From assembly GCF_010994755.1 (NCBI RefSeq), contig NZ_WHSB02000007.1:186001-250000 (forward strand): a stretch of DNA of 64,000 nucleotides. The letters run 5' to 3'. Source of the stretch: Shinella lacus. GTDB lineage: Bacteria > Pseudomonadota > Alphaproteobacteria > Rhizobiales > Rhizobiaceae. Made by a program: the position numbers and the translations under genes. The notes beneath the pieces are model-generated. The model saw only the letters and a program-made list of their open reading frames with translations. It had not been told where the DNA came from and did no database searches. This document shows, piece after piece, positions 44,551 through 52,824 of this stretch; position 1 is the first letter of the stretch; each line of letters begins with the position of its first letter.

Positions 44551-46507
44551 AGGCGCCGCCCGCGAAATGTTCGGACCGGATGGTGGCGTAATAGGGCGCC
44601 AGCGACGGGCTTGCCTCGCTCAGCACATCGAAGGTCGCGTCGTCGGCCGTCAGCCGTCCGGCATATTTGTCCTCGATGAAGCGGGCATGCTGGGCCTTCG
44701 CAGCATCCGGCAGGCTGCGCAGGGCGGTGAACACCGGCGCGGCCCCGCTGCGCCCCTTCACCGTGATACGGTCGAGCTCCAGCACGGCGAAATCCGTCGC
44801 CGCCAATATCGCCGTGCGCTCGCCGATGAGCAGCGGCACGCCATAGGCCTTCGACGCCCCCTCCAGCCGCGAGGCGAGGTTCACCGCGTCGCCCAATACC
44901 GAATAGTCGAAGCGCTGCGAGGAGCCCATGTTTCCGACCACGCAGTCGCCGGTATTGATGCCGATGCCGATGCGCAGGGCGTGATAGGGCGTGCCGCTCG
45001 CTGCCGCCTCCGCCTTCAGCTTGGCATTCAGCGTCGCCATCGCATCGAGCATGTCGAGCGCGGCGGCGACCGCATGCCTGGCATGGTGCTCGTCGTCGAG
45101 CGGCGCATTCCAGAAGGCCATCACGCAGTCGCCGATATATTTGTCGATCGTGCCGCCATGTTTCAGCACGATGTCGGACAGCGGCGTCAGCAGCCGGTTG
45201 ATCAGCGTGGTCAGTTGTTCAGGGTCGTCCTTCATCGTCTCGGCGATGGTGGTGAAGCCGCGTACGTCGCAAAACAGGATGGAGAGCGTGCGCCGCTCGC
45301 CACCGAGTTTCAGCTGCGAGGGGTCGCGGGCGAGCCGCTCGACGAGGGCGGGCGAGAGATATTGCGAGAAGGCGCGCACGATCTCGCGCCGCCGCCGCCG
45401 CTCCTCCGCATAGTCGAGCGCCGTCTGGCCGGCAGCGACCAGCAGCAGCGCGACGGTGGGGCCGATCGGTGAAACGAAGAGCGTCGCCTCGCGGATCAGC
45501 GCGAAGCTCAACAGCGCGAGCACCGCCGTGGCAAACATGCTGAGCACGACCGTCTGCCAGCGCGTCGCGCGCCGCACGAGCGCCGCCGAAAAAAGTGCCG
45601 CAAGGGCGACGGACGCGATGGCGAGCGGCGTATCGGCGCGGGTGATCGCCGCACCCGTGGTGAGGTTGTCGAAGATCGTCGCCTGGATTTCCGCCCCCGC
45701 CACCAGCCGGCCGGTATGCACCGTATAGGGCGTGGCGAAGGCGTCGGCGCCGCCGGAATTGATGACGGGTGCATTCTGCAGGCTGAGGCCGACGATGACC
45801 ACGCGGCCCTTGAACATGTCCTTCGGCAGCATGTTTTCCGGGTCGAGCGCCTGGTAGTAGGAGACGGTCGGGTAGCTGCGCGAGGGGCCGAAGGATTGCA
45901 GCAGTTTTCCCGCGGGCGAGACCGCCGCCTTGCCGGCGATGCGGGCAAGCGCCAGCGCAAAGCCATCCTCGTAGCGCGGCAGGTCGCGAAAGACCCCGTC
46001 GCCGCCGAGCGTGATGGAAGCGATGCCGGTCACGGCGCCGGCTTGCGAAAAGGCCGGCAGCGGCGTGGTGCGCAGGAACTGCTCGGCCTGTGGCGTGACG
46101 ATGACGCTCTCGTCGCCGGCGAGCACCACGTCCGGCCCGAGCGCCTTGGCGAGCGCCGCATCGGAAGCCGGGTTGGACGGCTCGGCGAAGATGATGTCGA
46201 GCCCGATCGCCGTGGCGCCGGCCTTGCGCAGGCTTTCGATCAGCCGGGCGTGCAATTCGCGCGGCCAGGGCCATTGCGCGTTGATCTCGGCCAGCGACGG
46301 CTCGTCGATTGCCACGATGACGGGGCTTTCGGCCGGCGGGCGTGGGTCGTCGAGGGTGGAAAAATAGTCGAAGGCGCGCAGGTCCGCGAGCGACCAGCCC
46401 GGAAGCTGCGGCAGCGCGGAAACCAGCACGATGACCGCGAAGGTGAGCACCGCGAGGCGCTTGCTGCGGCGCGACCATCGGTACGGAAAGCGCAGTCCCG
46501 TCTTCAT
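44549..46507 (-). CDS. CHASE2-domain adenylate/guanylate cyclase
   Basis: 652-aa membrane cyclase. Order: TM1 (LAVLTFAVIVLVSALP, 18-33), an extracytoplasmic CHASE2 sensor (about 40-290; FDYFSTLDDPRPPAESPVIVAIDEPSL, WPWPRELHARLI), three TM helices (about 295-365), then a class III catalytic domain (405-600). Metal Asp414 (LFCDVRGFT) and Asp458-460 region (YIGDCVMAFW), base-contact Lys456 with Ser536, and Asn543/Arg547 (AVNLASRLE) are present, so it should be active; the Lys/Ser pair favours ATP as substrate. It diverges from a PycTM-like gene. Its stop is supplied by the repeat. Confidence 0.92.
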   Translation of the reverse strand: MKTGLRFPYRWSRRSKRLAVLTFAVIVLVSALPQLPGWSLADLRAFDYFSTLDDPRPPAESPVIVAIDEPSLAEINAQWPWPRELHARLIESLRKAGATAIGLDIIFAEPSNPASDAALAKALGPDVVLAGDESVIVTPQAEQFLRTTPLPAFSQAGAVTGIASITLGGDGVFRDLPRYEDGFALALARIAGKAAVSPAGKLLQSFGPSRSYPTVSYYQALDPENMLPKDMFKGRVVIVGLSLQNAPVINSGGADAFATPYTVHTGRLVAGAEIQATIFDNLTTGAAITRADTPLAIASVALAALFSAALVRRATRWQTVVLSMFATAVLALLSFALIREATLFVSPIGPTVALLLVAAGQTALDYAEERRRRREIVRAFSQYLSPALVERLARDPSQLKLGGERRTLSILFCDVRGFTTIAETMKDDPEQLTTLINRLLTPLSDIVLKHGGTIDKYIGDCVMAFWNAPLDDEHHARHAVAAALDMLDAMATLNAKLKAEAAASGTPYHALRIGIGINTGDCVVGNMGSSQRFDYSVLGDAVNLASRLEGASKAYGVPLLIGERTAILAATDFAVLELDRITVKGRSGAAPVFTALRSLPDAAKAQHARFIEDKYAGRLTADDATFDVLSEASPSLAPYYATIRSEHFAGGA

Positions 46508-46677
46508 GCGCCGGTGCTCCGGGCAGGGCGCGGCAGGGTAGGACGGGAGGGCGGGACGAGGCTTCGCATGGCGCCAGCACTCGACATCCCCTCAAAAAAG
46601 TCAAGCGGCGCCGCATGCATGCCGTTGCTTTCCAAAACCTCTCGGCTATCAGGAAGAAAACGGGGAACGAAAGCGAC

Positions 46678-47220
46678 ATGGCGGCGGCGGATGATCGGCA
46701 AAGCATTCTCGAACGGGCAATGGGCGGCGCTCCGGGCATTGCGGTCGAGCATTTCGACCATATCCGCCGCATCAACGACGTGTTCTACGACCAGGTGAAG
46801 ATTTCCGACCAGAAGGCCGCCTATATCTTTACCTTCATGCTGGCGCTGCTCGTCACCTCCACGGAAAGCCGCGCCGTGTTCACCTGGTCGCGCTATGCGG
46901 ACGCCGACCTGTCCACGATCGTCTTTTCCGGCCTGCTCGCCTTCGCGCTGGTCTTTTCGATGGTCTCTGCGATCCTCGTCGTGCTGCCGCGCCGCGTCGA
47001 CAAGGCGACCTCGCTCTTCTGGGGCGCCTGGCCGCACCATCGCGAGGGGTTCCGCAAGGCCGCCGAGACCCGCGATATCGACTATCTCTTCGAGCAATAC
47101 ATGCAGAACGCCGACGCCATCGCCGTGATCGCCAACGACAAATACCGCTTCGTCGGCTTCGCCTTCCGCGGCCTGCTGTTGACGGTCATCGCCTATGTCG
47201 CGCTGCTCGCGACGCGGTGA
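46678..47220 (+). CDS. Small membrane protein resembling the Pycsar effector PycTM (DUF5706-like)
   Basis: 180-aa protein: N-terminal cytosolic helix with VFYDQVKISDQKAAYIFTF (about 35-53), two TM helices (about 47-62 and 80-104), a loop with the FRKAAETRDIDYLFEQYMQNADAIAVI region, and a final TM helix (about 158-178). The SDxKA motif running into TM1 and the overall layout match what I recall of PycTM/DUF5706 effectors, which respond to a cyclic nucleotide and damage the membrane. Start ATG 46678 is preferred; an ATG 21 codons upstream is possible. Divergent from the cyclase. Confidence 0.6.
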   Translation: MAAADDRQSILERAMGGAPGIAVEHFDHIRRINDVFYDQVKISDQKAAYIFTFMLALLVTSTESRAVFTWSRYADADLSTIVFSGLLAFALVFSMVSAILVVLPRRVDKATSLFWGAWPHHREGFRKAAETRDIDYLFEQYMQNADAIAVIANDKYRFVGFAFRGLLLTVIAYVALLATR

Positions 47221-47316
47221 AGGCAGCGATAGGGGTTCGGGCGGCATTTTGCTGTTGGCTTTGCCAGCAGGAATTCTAAGGTGCGGGGCGGGTTCACCTC
47301 CTAACGAGGATCGAGA

Positions 47317-48279
47317 ATGATGGACATGCACGGCCTGAACGCTGCTGCTTATCGCAATGACAATGCAGAAGAGGGACGGCGTCCGCTCGAAAGCTTCGGC
47401 ATTGCCAACATTCATGTCCACCGCGCGAAAATCTGGCACAAGGGCCATCTTCTTGTTGAAAGCCCGGTCTGGCTTGCCGGCGATATCTCTTCGCGCGGAA
47501 TGATCGGCGCCTACACTTTCCTGCGGGGCAATGTCCGGATTTCCGGGCAAACGGCGCATATCGGGCGATACTGTTCGATCGCCCCCGGTGCGGTGATCGG
47601 CGACAGCAACCACCCGACCGACTGGCTCTCGACGCATTCCTTCCAGTGGGGAGACGGCCAGTGGATTCCGTCCGAGGCGATGCGGCAGTTCACCAGCCCG
47701 CCCAAGCAAGTGCCGCAGCGCACGATCGTGGGCAGCGACGTCTGGATCGGCGCCAACGCGATCATCCTGCCCGGCGTGAACGTGGGCGATGGCGCCATCA
47801 TTGCGGCGGGCTCCGTCGTCTCGCGCGATGTTCCTCCCTATGCGATCGTCGGCGGCATCCCTGCGCGCATCATCCGGCACCGTTTCGACGAAGAGACGGT
47901 CGCCCGCCTGATGCGCGTACGGTGGTGGCGGTTCCGGCTCGACGACCTGTTCGACATACCGTTCAACGATATCCAGCTGGCTCTCGCCGAGCTGGAAAAG
48001 CGGCTGGCCGCTGGTAAACTGCGTGAACTGGAGCCGAAACTCTACGCGGTGGCGAAAAAAGAGATCACCGAACTGAACGATGCGAAGGCGCTGCGATTGT
48101 TCCGCAAGCGTCTCCACGGTGCCGAAACCAAGGCCAAGACGCCTGCCGCCGCCCCGCCGAATGCGGAGCCGGTTGCCGCCGTGTCCTCGTTTGCCCGGCT
48201 CAAGCCGTTCCTACCGTGGATTACGGCGTTCATTGCCGGCATCGTGGGAAGTGCAGCCTGGGAGATCGCGTTCGGCTGA
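47317..48279 (+). CDS. Hexapeptide-repeat acetyltransferase with C-terminal membrane anchor
   Basis: 320-aa protein. Residues 45-190 are a left-handed beta-helix acyltransferase of the CatB/XAT group (GDSNHPTDWLSTHSF with His99/His107, IVGSDVWIGANAIILPGVNVGDGAIIAAGSVVSRDVPPY). A helical extension (190-268), a Pro/Ala-rich linker (272-290), and a C-terminal TM helix PWITAFIAGIVGSAAWEIAFG (300-320) follow. The tail would tether the enzyme to the inner membrane. It probably O-acetylates a surface glycan made by the next cluster. GAGGATCGAG precedes the ATG. Confidence 0.8.
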   Translation: MMDMHGLNAAAYRNDNAEEGRRPLESFGIANIHVHRAKIWHKGHLLVESPVWLAGDISSRGMIGAYTFLRGNVRISGQTAHIGRYCSIAPGAVIGDSNHPTDWLSTHSFQWGDGQWIPSEAMRQFTSPPKQVPQRTIVGSDVWIGANAIILPGVNVGDGAIIAAGSVVSRDVPPYAIVGGIPARIIRHRFDEETVARLMRVRWWRFRLDDLFDIPFNDIQLALAELEKRLAAGKLRELEPKLYAVAKKEITELNDAKALRLFRKRLHGAETKAKTPAAAPPNAEPVAAVSSFARLKPFLPWITAFIAGIVGSAAWEIAFG

Positions 48280-48297
48280 CGGCCTGAAACGTTGTCG

Positions 48298-48489
48298 TCA
48301 CGAAGGCCGCCATGCCTCGTCGTCTCCGCGCGCCATGATCAATGTCGCGATGGCGAGCCGTTCCTCGACGGCGTCCCGCTCGGCGATCATCGTGCGCAAG
48401 GCTTCCAGGGCATTGCCGTTGTGAAAGGCCAGGATTTCCAGCGCTTCCTCGCGAAAAACCTGCTTTTGCCGTCGATCCGCGCGCATCAT
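48298..48489 (-). CDS. Small hypothetical protein, second gene of SOS-controlled pair
   Basis: 63-aa acidic/helical protein (MMRADRRQKQVFREEALEIL ... LEALRTMIAERDAVEERLAIATLIM). No family recognised. Its start overlaps the stop of the 55-aa gene by ATGA, a translationally coupled arrangement that strongly supports both as genes. It is predicted to be all-alpha and lies under the LexA box at 48668. A DNA-damage-response role is inferred from the regulation only. Confidence 0.6.
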   Translation of the reverse strand: MMRADRRQKQVFREEALEILAFHNGNALEALRTMIAERDAVEERLAIATLIMARGDDEAWRPS

Positions 48490-48653
48490 TGAAGCCGGAG
48501 CTCCAGCTGGCGCTTGCTCTTCAGCACGTAAAGGGGCTTGGCGACCGCCTCCAGCTTGCGCTGGAACTCGGCCCGGTGGGCCTGCTGCTTTTCGCGCAGC
48601 GCCCGGCAGGCGGCGACTTCGGCAAGGGCACGTTCGACGGCATCGGTTTGCAT
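48486..48653 (-). CDS. Small hypothetical protein, first gene of SOS-controlled pair
   Basis: 55-aa basic, helical protein: MQTDAVERALAEVAACRALR, then a Gln/Lys/Arg-rich helix ending KRQLELRLQ. Below the usual ORF-length cut-off, but supported by an excellent Shine-Dalgarno (GGAGGT, 4 nt before ATG), the ATGA overlap with the next gene, and the promoter and LexA box just upstream. The heptad-like pattern suggests a short coiled coil. Function unknown. Confidence 0.6.
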   Translation of the reverse strand: MQTDAVERALAEVAACRALREKQQAHRAEFQRKLEAVAKPLYVLKSKRQLELRLQ

Positions 48654-48667
48654 CGGCACCTCCATTT

Positions 48668-48682
48668 GTTCTCTTTATGTTC
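48668..48682. promoter_or_regulatory. LexA (SOS) box
   Basis: GTTC-TCTTTAT-GTTC matches the alphaproteobacterial LexA consensus GTTC-N7-GTTC exactly. It is 15-29 nt upstream of the 55-aa gene and overlaps the -10 region expected 17-19 nt from the TTGACA at 48699-48704 (minus strand). Confidence 0.75.
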
Positions 48683-48704
48683 CATTTTCATCGACGGATG
48701 TCAA
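48675..48704 (-). promoter_or_regulatory. Promoter of the SOS-controlled pair
   Basis: A perfect TTGACA -35 (48699-48704) faces left. The -10 is one of AACATA, ACATAA or CATAAA at 17-19 nt spacing, all inside the LexA box. Confidence 0.55.
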
Positions 48705-48897
48705 GCCGCGAATCGGCGCGCCAAAACAAGGCGGTGCCGTGTGAAACCTGTCCAAAGGGAGGAGAAGGGCGCGGAAAGGGAGTAGGCGTGTGTACCCCTG
48801 CGGGTGGATTCCTTCGCTTCGACGAGGGTCCCTTGACCTTTTGCTCAAATGTCGGCCCCGCATTTCTATCGCTATGCTTGCATCATCGTCCATGCAA

Positions 48898-48917
48898 CCT
48901 GATCGCTCCAGATCAGG
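48898..48917. promoter_or_regulatory. Operator-like inverted repeat before the WecA-type gene
   Basis: CCTGATC-GCTCCA-GATCAGG: 7-bp perfect arms, 20 bp in total, 28 nt before the ATG. The regulator is unknown; it could equally form a leader hairpin. Confidence 0.4.
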
Positions 48918-48944
48918 GCATCGCGGCGATTGCAGGGGCGTCAT

Positions 48945-50021
48945 ATGATTTTCTTGCTGCTCGAAAGCTCGGCGTCTCTTGCGTTGAGCGCCTTCTTCGT
49001 CGTCCTGTTGCGTTCATTGTCAGTTCCCCTTCACCTCATGGATCTGCCGGATCACCGGAAGATCCATGAGGGTGCCATCCCGCTGTGCGGCGGCATCGCG
49101 ATCTTCCTGGCGTTCGCCGGCATCAGCCTGCTCGCTTCAGGCCCGATGGCTTGCGGGCCGGGCTTCTGGGCGGCGACGCTGCTGATCGTCGGGCTCGGCG
49201 TCGCGGACGATCGGTTCGCGCTGCCCGCCCGCTTCCGCTTCGGGGCGCAGGTGCTGATCGCGATCACGCTGATCTCCGCCGAAGGACTGGGACAAGTGTC
49301 GTTCGGCGACCTGCTGGAACTGGGGATCGTCTTCGGCCCCATCGGCCTTCTCGTGCTCTCCGTCGCTTTCATCGTCGGGCTGATCAACGCCTGGAACATG
49401 CTGGACGGCGTCGACGGGCTTGCCGGCGGCAGCGCCGTTGCCGCGCTGGTGTGGATCCTCCTCCTGTCGCTGCACGCGGGCGCCGAGGGGCTGGTCGTTC
49501 CGGTCGCCCTCCTGCTGGCGGCGATCGGCGGCTTTCTCATCTTCAACCTGCGCAGCCCCTGGCGCGCCCGCGCTTCGGTCTATCTGGGCGATGCCGGCAG
49601 CACGGCCCTGGGCGGCATTATCGCCTACCTGATCCTGTGCCTGTCGAACGGCGCGGAGGGGCTCGCCTTCCAGAGCCTGCTCTGGCTGGTGATCATTCCG
49701 GTGGTCGATACGCTGAGCCTGATGGTGCGCCGCATGCTCGATCACCGCAGCCCCATGTCGGCGGATCGCCGGCACCTGCATCACCTGCTGATCGATACCG
49801 GGTTTTCGCCCGCGGCCACCAGCTATGTCATCGTCCTGGTGTCGTTCCTGTGCGGGGGCGTCGGCTATCTCGGCCTGGTGTTCAATCTTCCGGGGCCTGT
49901 GATGGTGATCGGCCTCGTCTTCGTCGCGATCGCCCATACCGCATTCGTGCTCGCCGCCGAGTCCGCCACACGCCGGCGGGTCCATCGCGCCGCCCGTCCC
50001 TCAATTAAGCTGCAGATGTAA
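48945..50021 (+). CDS. Undecaprenyl-phosphate glycosyl-1-phosphate transferase (MraY/WecA/TagO family)
   Basis: 358-aa polytopic inner-membrane enzyme (about ten TM helices) that transfers a sugar-1-phosphate from UDP-sugar to undecaprenyl phosphate to start a polysaccharide repeat. Conserved sites are DDR at 88-90, NMLDGVDGLAGG (151-162), GDAGSTALGG and the cytosolic His motif DRRHLHHLLIDTGF. It heads the polysaccharide cluster. ATG 48945 has AGGGG about 8 nt upstream. It most likely acts on UDP-GlcNAc by family, but sugar choice cannot be read here. Confidence 0.9.
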   Translation: MIFLLLESSASLALSAFFVVLLRSLSVPLHLMDLPDHRKIHEGAIPLCGGIAIFLAFAGISLLASGPMACGPGFWAATLLIVGLGVADDRFALPARFRFGAQVLIAITLISAEGLGQVSFGDLLELGIVFGPIGLLVLSVAFIVGLINAWNMLDGVDGLAGGSAVAALVWILLLSLHAGAEGLVVPVALLLAAIGGFLIFNLRSPWRARASVYLGDAGSTALGGIIAYLILCLSNGAEGLAFQSLLWLVIIPVVDTLSLMVRRMLDHRSPMSADRRHLHHLLIDTGFSPAATSYVIVLVSFLCGGVGYLGLVFNLPGPVMVIGLVFVAIAHTAFVLAAESATRRRVHRAARPSIKLQM

Positions 50022-50037
50022 CGGGGGAGGGCGGCCG

Positions 50038-50871
50038 ATGTCGATTTCCGTACTGATCATGACGCTGAACGAGGAGAGAAATCTCCCCGCCTGCCTGGCC
50101 TCGCTCGACTGGTGCGACGATATCGTCGTGCTCGATTCCTACAGCACCGACAGGACGGTGGAGATCGCAAAGGCGGCGGGCGCCCGGGTCTACCAGCGGG
50201 TGCACGATACCGAATCGCACCAGCGCACCTACGGGCTGAAAGAAATCACCTACAAATATCCCTGGGTCTATACGCCGGACGCCGACGAGGTGACGCCGCC
50301 GGACCTGCGCGACGAGATGCTGGCGATCGCCCGCGATCCGGTGCGCCCCGAAAGCTCCTTCCGCATCCGCTACAAGAACATGTTCATGGGACGCTGGATC
50401 AAGCACAGCAGCCTCTACCCGACGTGGATCACCCGCCTCGTGCGGCCGGATCGCGTGCGCTACGAGCGCGACGCCCATTCGCGCTGCCTGCCCGAGGGGC
50501 CGGAGGGGCGGCTCAACGCCCATTTCATCCATTACAGTTTCAACAAGGGCCTGAACGCCTGGTACGACAAGCACAACCGCTATTCCTCCTCGGAGGCGCG
50601 CGAGACGGTGATCAGCCTGCGCGAGAAACGCGTGCCCTGGCGCGACCTGCTGAGCGGGGTGCCCGAGGTGCGGCGCCGCGCCATGAAGGAACTGTCGATG
50701 CGCCTGCCGTTCCGCCCGGCCGCGCGTTTCCTCTACATGTATATCCTGCGCGGCGGGTTCAGGGACGGCTGGGAAGGCTACCACTACTGCCGCCTGCTCG
50801 CCGCCTATGAATACATGATCGTCATCAAGACGGAGGAGCTGCGGCGGCGGGAGGAAGGCCTGCCCGTTTGA
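50038..50871 (+). CDS. Glycosyltransferase family 2
   Basis: 277-aa GT-A fold transferase. N-terminal nucleotide-sugar region SVLIMTLNEERNLPACLASLDWCDDIVVLDSYSTDRT; the DxD metal site is in VYTPDADEVTP. It resembles WaaE/KdtX-type LPS-core transferases (Leloir, UDP-sugar-dependent). No TM helix. It starts 16 nt after the WecA-type gene with GGGGGAGGG upstream, so both are in one operon. Confidence 0.88.
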   Translation: MSISVLIMTLNEERNLPACLASLDWCDDIVVLDSYSTDRTVEIAKAAGARVYQRVHDTESHQRTYGLKEITYKYPWVYTPDADEVTPPDLRDEMLAIARDPVRPESSFRIRYKNMFMGRWIKHSSLYPTWITRLVRPDRVRYERDAHSRCLPEGPEGRLNAHFIHYSFNKGLNAWYDKHNRYSSSEARETVISLREKRVPWRDLLSGVPEVRRRAMKELSMRLPFRPAARFLYMYILRGGFRDGWEGYHYCRLLAAYEYMIVIKTEELRRREEGLPV

Positions 50872-51048
50872 CCAGGTTCGTCCGTACGGGGTTGTGGGCG
50901 GTACCCCTTGCCTGCGACCGCCGCCGGGAGCGGGAGATGCGAGGCCCCCGCCTCCTGGCGGTTGCTTGTCCGGGGATGCCGACCGTCGTGGCCAGCGGAC
51001 GCGGCGTTGAAACTCATTGCGTCACGCCGATGCCAGGGAGGCCCATCC

Positions 51049-51633
51049 ATGAAATCCCGTTATGACGATCCGGCCTTCGACACGCTGGGCCTTGCCGCAC
51101 CGCTGCTCGGCGGGCCGACCTTCGCGCTGCGCTTCCGGCTGATGCGGCTTGCCTGGCTCATCGCCTGGCGGTGCCTTGCGGCATGGACGCCGTCGCCCTT
51201 CCATCCCTGGCGCAATCTTTTGCTCCGCCTTTTCGGCGCCAAGCTCGACCCCACGGCGATCGTGCATGGCAGCACGGTCATCTGGTGGCCGGGCAACCTC
51301 ACCATGGGGCCGAATGCCTCGATGGGGCCGGGCGTGATCTGTTACAATGTCGCGCCCGTGACGCTGGAGGCGCTGGCGATCGTGTCGCAGCGCGCGCATC
51401 TGTGCACGGGCACGCACGATATTCAGCAGCCGGCCTTTCCGCTCGTGGCGCGGCCGATCGTGCTGCGCCGCAACGCCTGGATCGCCGCGGAGGCCTTCGT
51501 CGGCCCGGGCATGGAGGTGGGCGAGGGGGCGGTTCTCGGTGCGCGTGGTGTCGCGGTCCGGGCGCTGGAGCCGTGGACGGTCTATGCCGGCAATCCGGCG
51601 CGCGCCGTCGCCAGCCGCCGGCAGATTGGTTAG
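51049..51633 (+). CDS. WcaF-type polysaccharide O-acetyltransferase
   Basis: 194-aa hexapeptide-repeat acyltransferase of the colanic-acid WcaF/WcaB type. Visible are the N-terminal FHPWRNLLLRLFGAKLDPTA, the left-handed helix coils (VHGSTVIWWPGNLTMGPNASMGPGV), the catalytic-His region LCTGTHDIQQPAFPL and the coenzyme-A end EAFVGPGMEVGEGAVLGARGV. AGGGAGG precedes the ATG. It is 177 nt after the GT2 gene; the gap holds nothing recognisable. It converges with the first GT4 gene (stop at 51637). Confidence 0.88.
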   Translation: MKSRYDDPAFDTLGLAAPLLGGPTFALRFRLMRLAWLIAWRCLAAWTPSPFHPWRNLLLRLFGAKLDPTAIVHGSTVIWWPGNLTMGPNASMGPGVICYNVAPVTLEALAIVSQRAHLCTGTHDIQQPAFPLVARPIVLRRNAWIAAEAFVGPGMEVGEGAVLGARGVAVRALEPWTVYAGNPARAVASRRQIG

Positions 51634-51636
51634 CCA

Positions 51637-52824
51637 TCAGGTGGTGGGAAGCCCGACATTCTCGGTTGCCGGCGCATAGGCCTCGTAGAGGCCGATCGTC
51701 AGTTGGGCGATGCGCGGCCATGTGTAGTTTTCGAACACCAGCCGACGACCGTTCTGCCCCATGGCGCGGGCTGCCGGCGCATTCGAAAGCGTTTCGACCA
51801 GGGCGCTCGCGACATCCCTCGCATCGAGCGCCACGACCGCGCCCGCGCCGGCAACGGCCACTTCCGGAAAATGGCAGGCGCGGGTGATGACGACCGGCGT
51901 GCCGCAGGCGAGCGCCTCGGTGATCGCCACGCTGAACCCCTCCTGCCGGCTGGGCAGGCAGAAGCAGGCGGCGGAAACGAAGGCTTGCAGCTTCGTCTCG
52001 CCATAGAGCGGGCCGACCATGAAGACGCGCCTTTCGAGCCCGAAGCGGCGGACGAGATCGCGGAAGTCGTCCTCCGCGCCGCCATCCGGCCCCGCCACGA
52101 CGAGATCGACATCCGGGCATTCCTGCGCGACCCGCTGGAAGGCGTCGGCCAAAAGGTCGAGGCCCTTCTTGTAGTGCAGGCGGGAGAGGAACAGCACGAA
52201 GCGCCGTTCTGCCGGCAGGCCGATCAGCGTGGGAAAGGTCTTGGCGGAGGGGAGGTGTTCGAATTCCTCGATGAAGACGCCGTTCGGAATGATCTCGGCC
52301 GGCGCCTTCAGGCCGAGCGGCCGCATCAGCTCCGCCTCGTCGCGGTTGAGGGCGTGGATGAAGGCCGCATGGTCGAGCATCCGGCGGCAGCCAAGCGCCA
52401 GCGCCAGGCGTTTCTTCCAGGGCTTTTGCGCAAGGCTCCAAGTGTCGAGCATGCCGGCCGGGCACACGCAATAGGGCACGCCGTTGCGGGCGGCGATGGC
52501 GGCGGCGAAGACGAGAATCGGTTCCCAGACGCCGTGCAGGTGGACCTGGTGGGCATCGGCGAGGATGCGCGCCAGAAGCGGCCGCGCCTTGCGGCAGAGC
52601 ACCTCTTCCAGCCTGCCCGGCGGCACGGCGTGCCAGACGATGTGCTGGAAGCCGGGAATGGCCTCGCCGAGCCGCGCCACATGGCCGAGCGTCTGCGTGT
52701 CCGCCTGGCTCACCACATGCACCGCATGGCCGAGGTTGGCCTGGGCCGCTGCAAGCCGCATCACGACCGCCTGCGGGCCTCCCTTGTCCGGGTCCATGGT
52801 GGTGATGACATGGACGATTTTCAT
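51637..52824 (-). CDS. Glycosyltransferase family 4 (GT4-1)
   Basis: 395-aa GT-B transferase, last of a three-gene overlapping operon. N-terminal KIVHVITTMDPDKGGPQAVVMRLAAAQ, the C-terminal donor site with LFLSRLHYKKGLDLLADAF, and the EGFSVAITEALACGTPVVIT motif of GT4. Its ATG overlaps the stop of the upstream GT4 gene (ATGA). A soluble or peripheral enzyme acting at the cytosolic face; sugar specificity not readable. Confidence 0.9.
   Translation of the reverse strand: MKIVHVITTMDPDKGGPQAVVMRLAAAQANLGHAVHVVSQADTQTLGHVARLGEAIPGFQHIVWHAVPPGRLEEVLCRKARPLLARILADAHQVHLHGVWEPILVFAAAIAARNGVPYCVCPAGMLDTWSLAQKPWKKRLALALGCRRMLDHAAFIHALNRDEAELMRPLGLKAPAEIIPNGVFIEEFEHLPSAKTFPTLIGLPAERRFVLFLSRLHYKKGLDLLADAFQRVAQECPDVDLVVAGPDGGAEDDFRDLVRRFGLERRVFMVGPLYGETKLQAFVSAACFCLPSRQEGFSVAITEALACGTPVVITRACHFPEVAVAGAGAVVALDARDVASALVETLSNAPAARAMGQNGRRLVFENYTWPRIAQLTIGLYEAYAPATENVGLPTT

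Noticed and set aside
44549-46507. Uridylate or cytidylate cyclase as in classical Pycsar
   Set aside because: The base-contact residues (Lys456, Ser536) look like a bacterial adenylate cyclase, not the Pycsar cyclase type; cAMP is preferred, pending assay.
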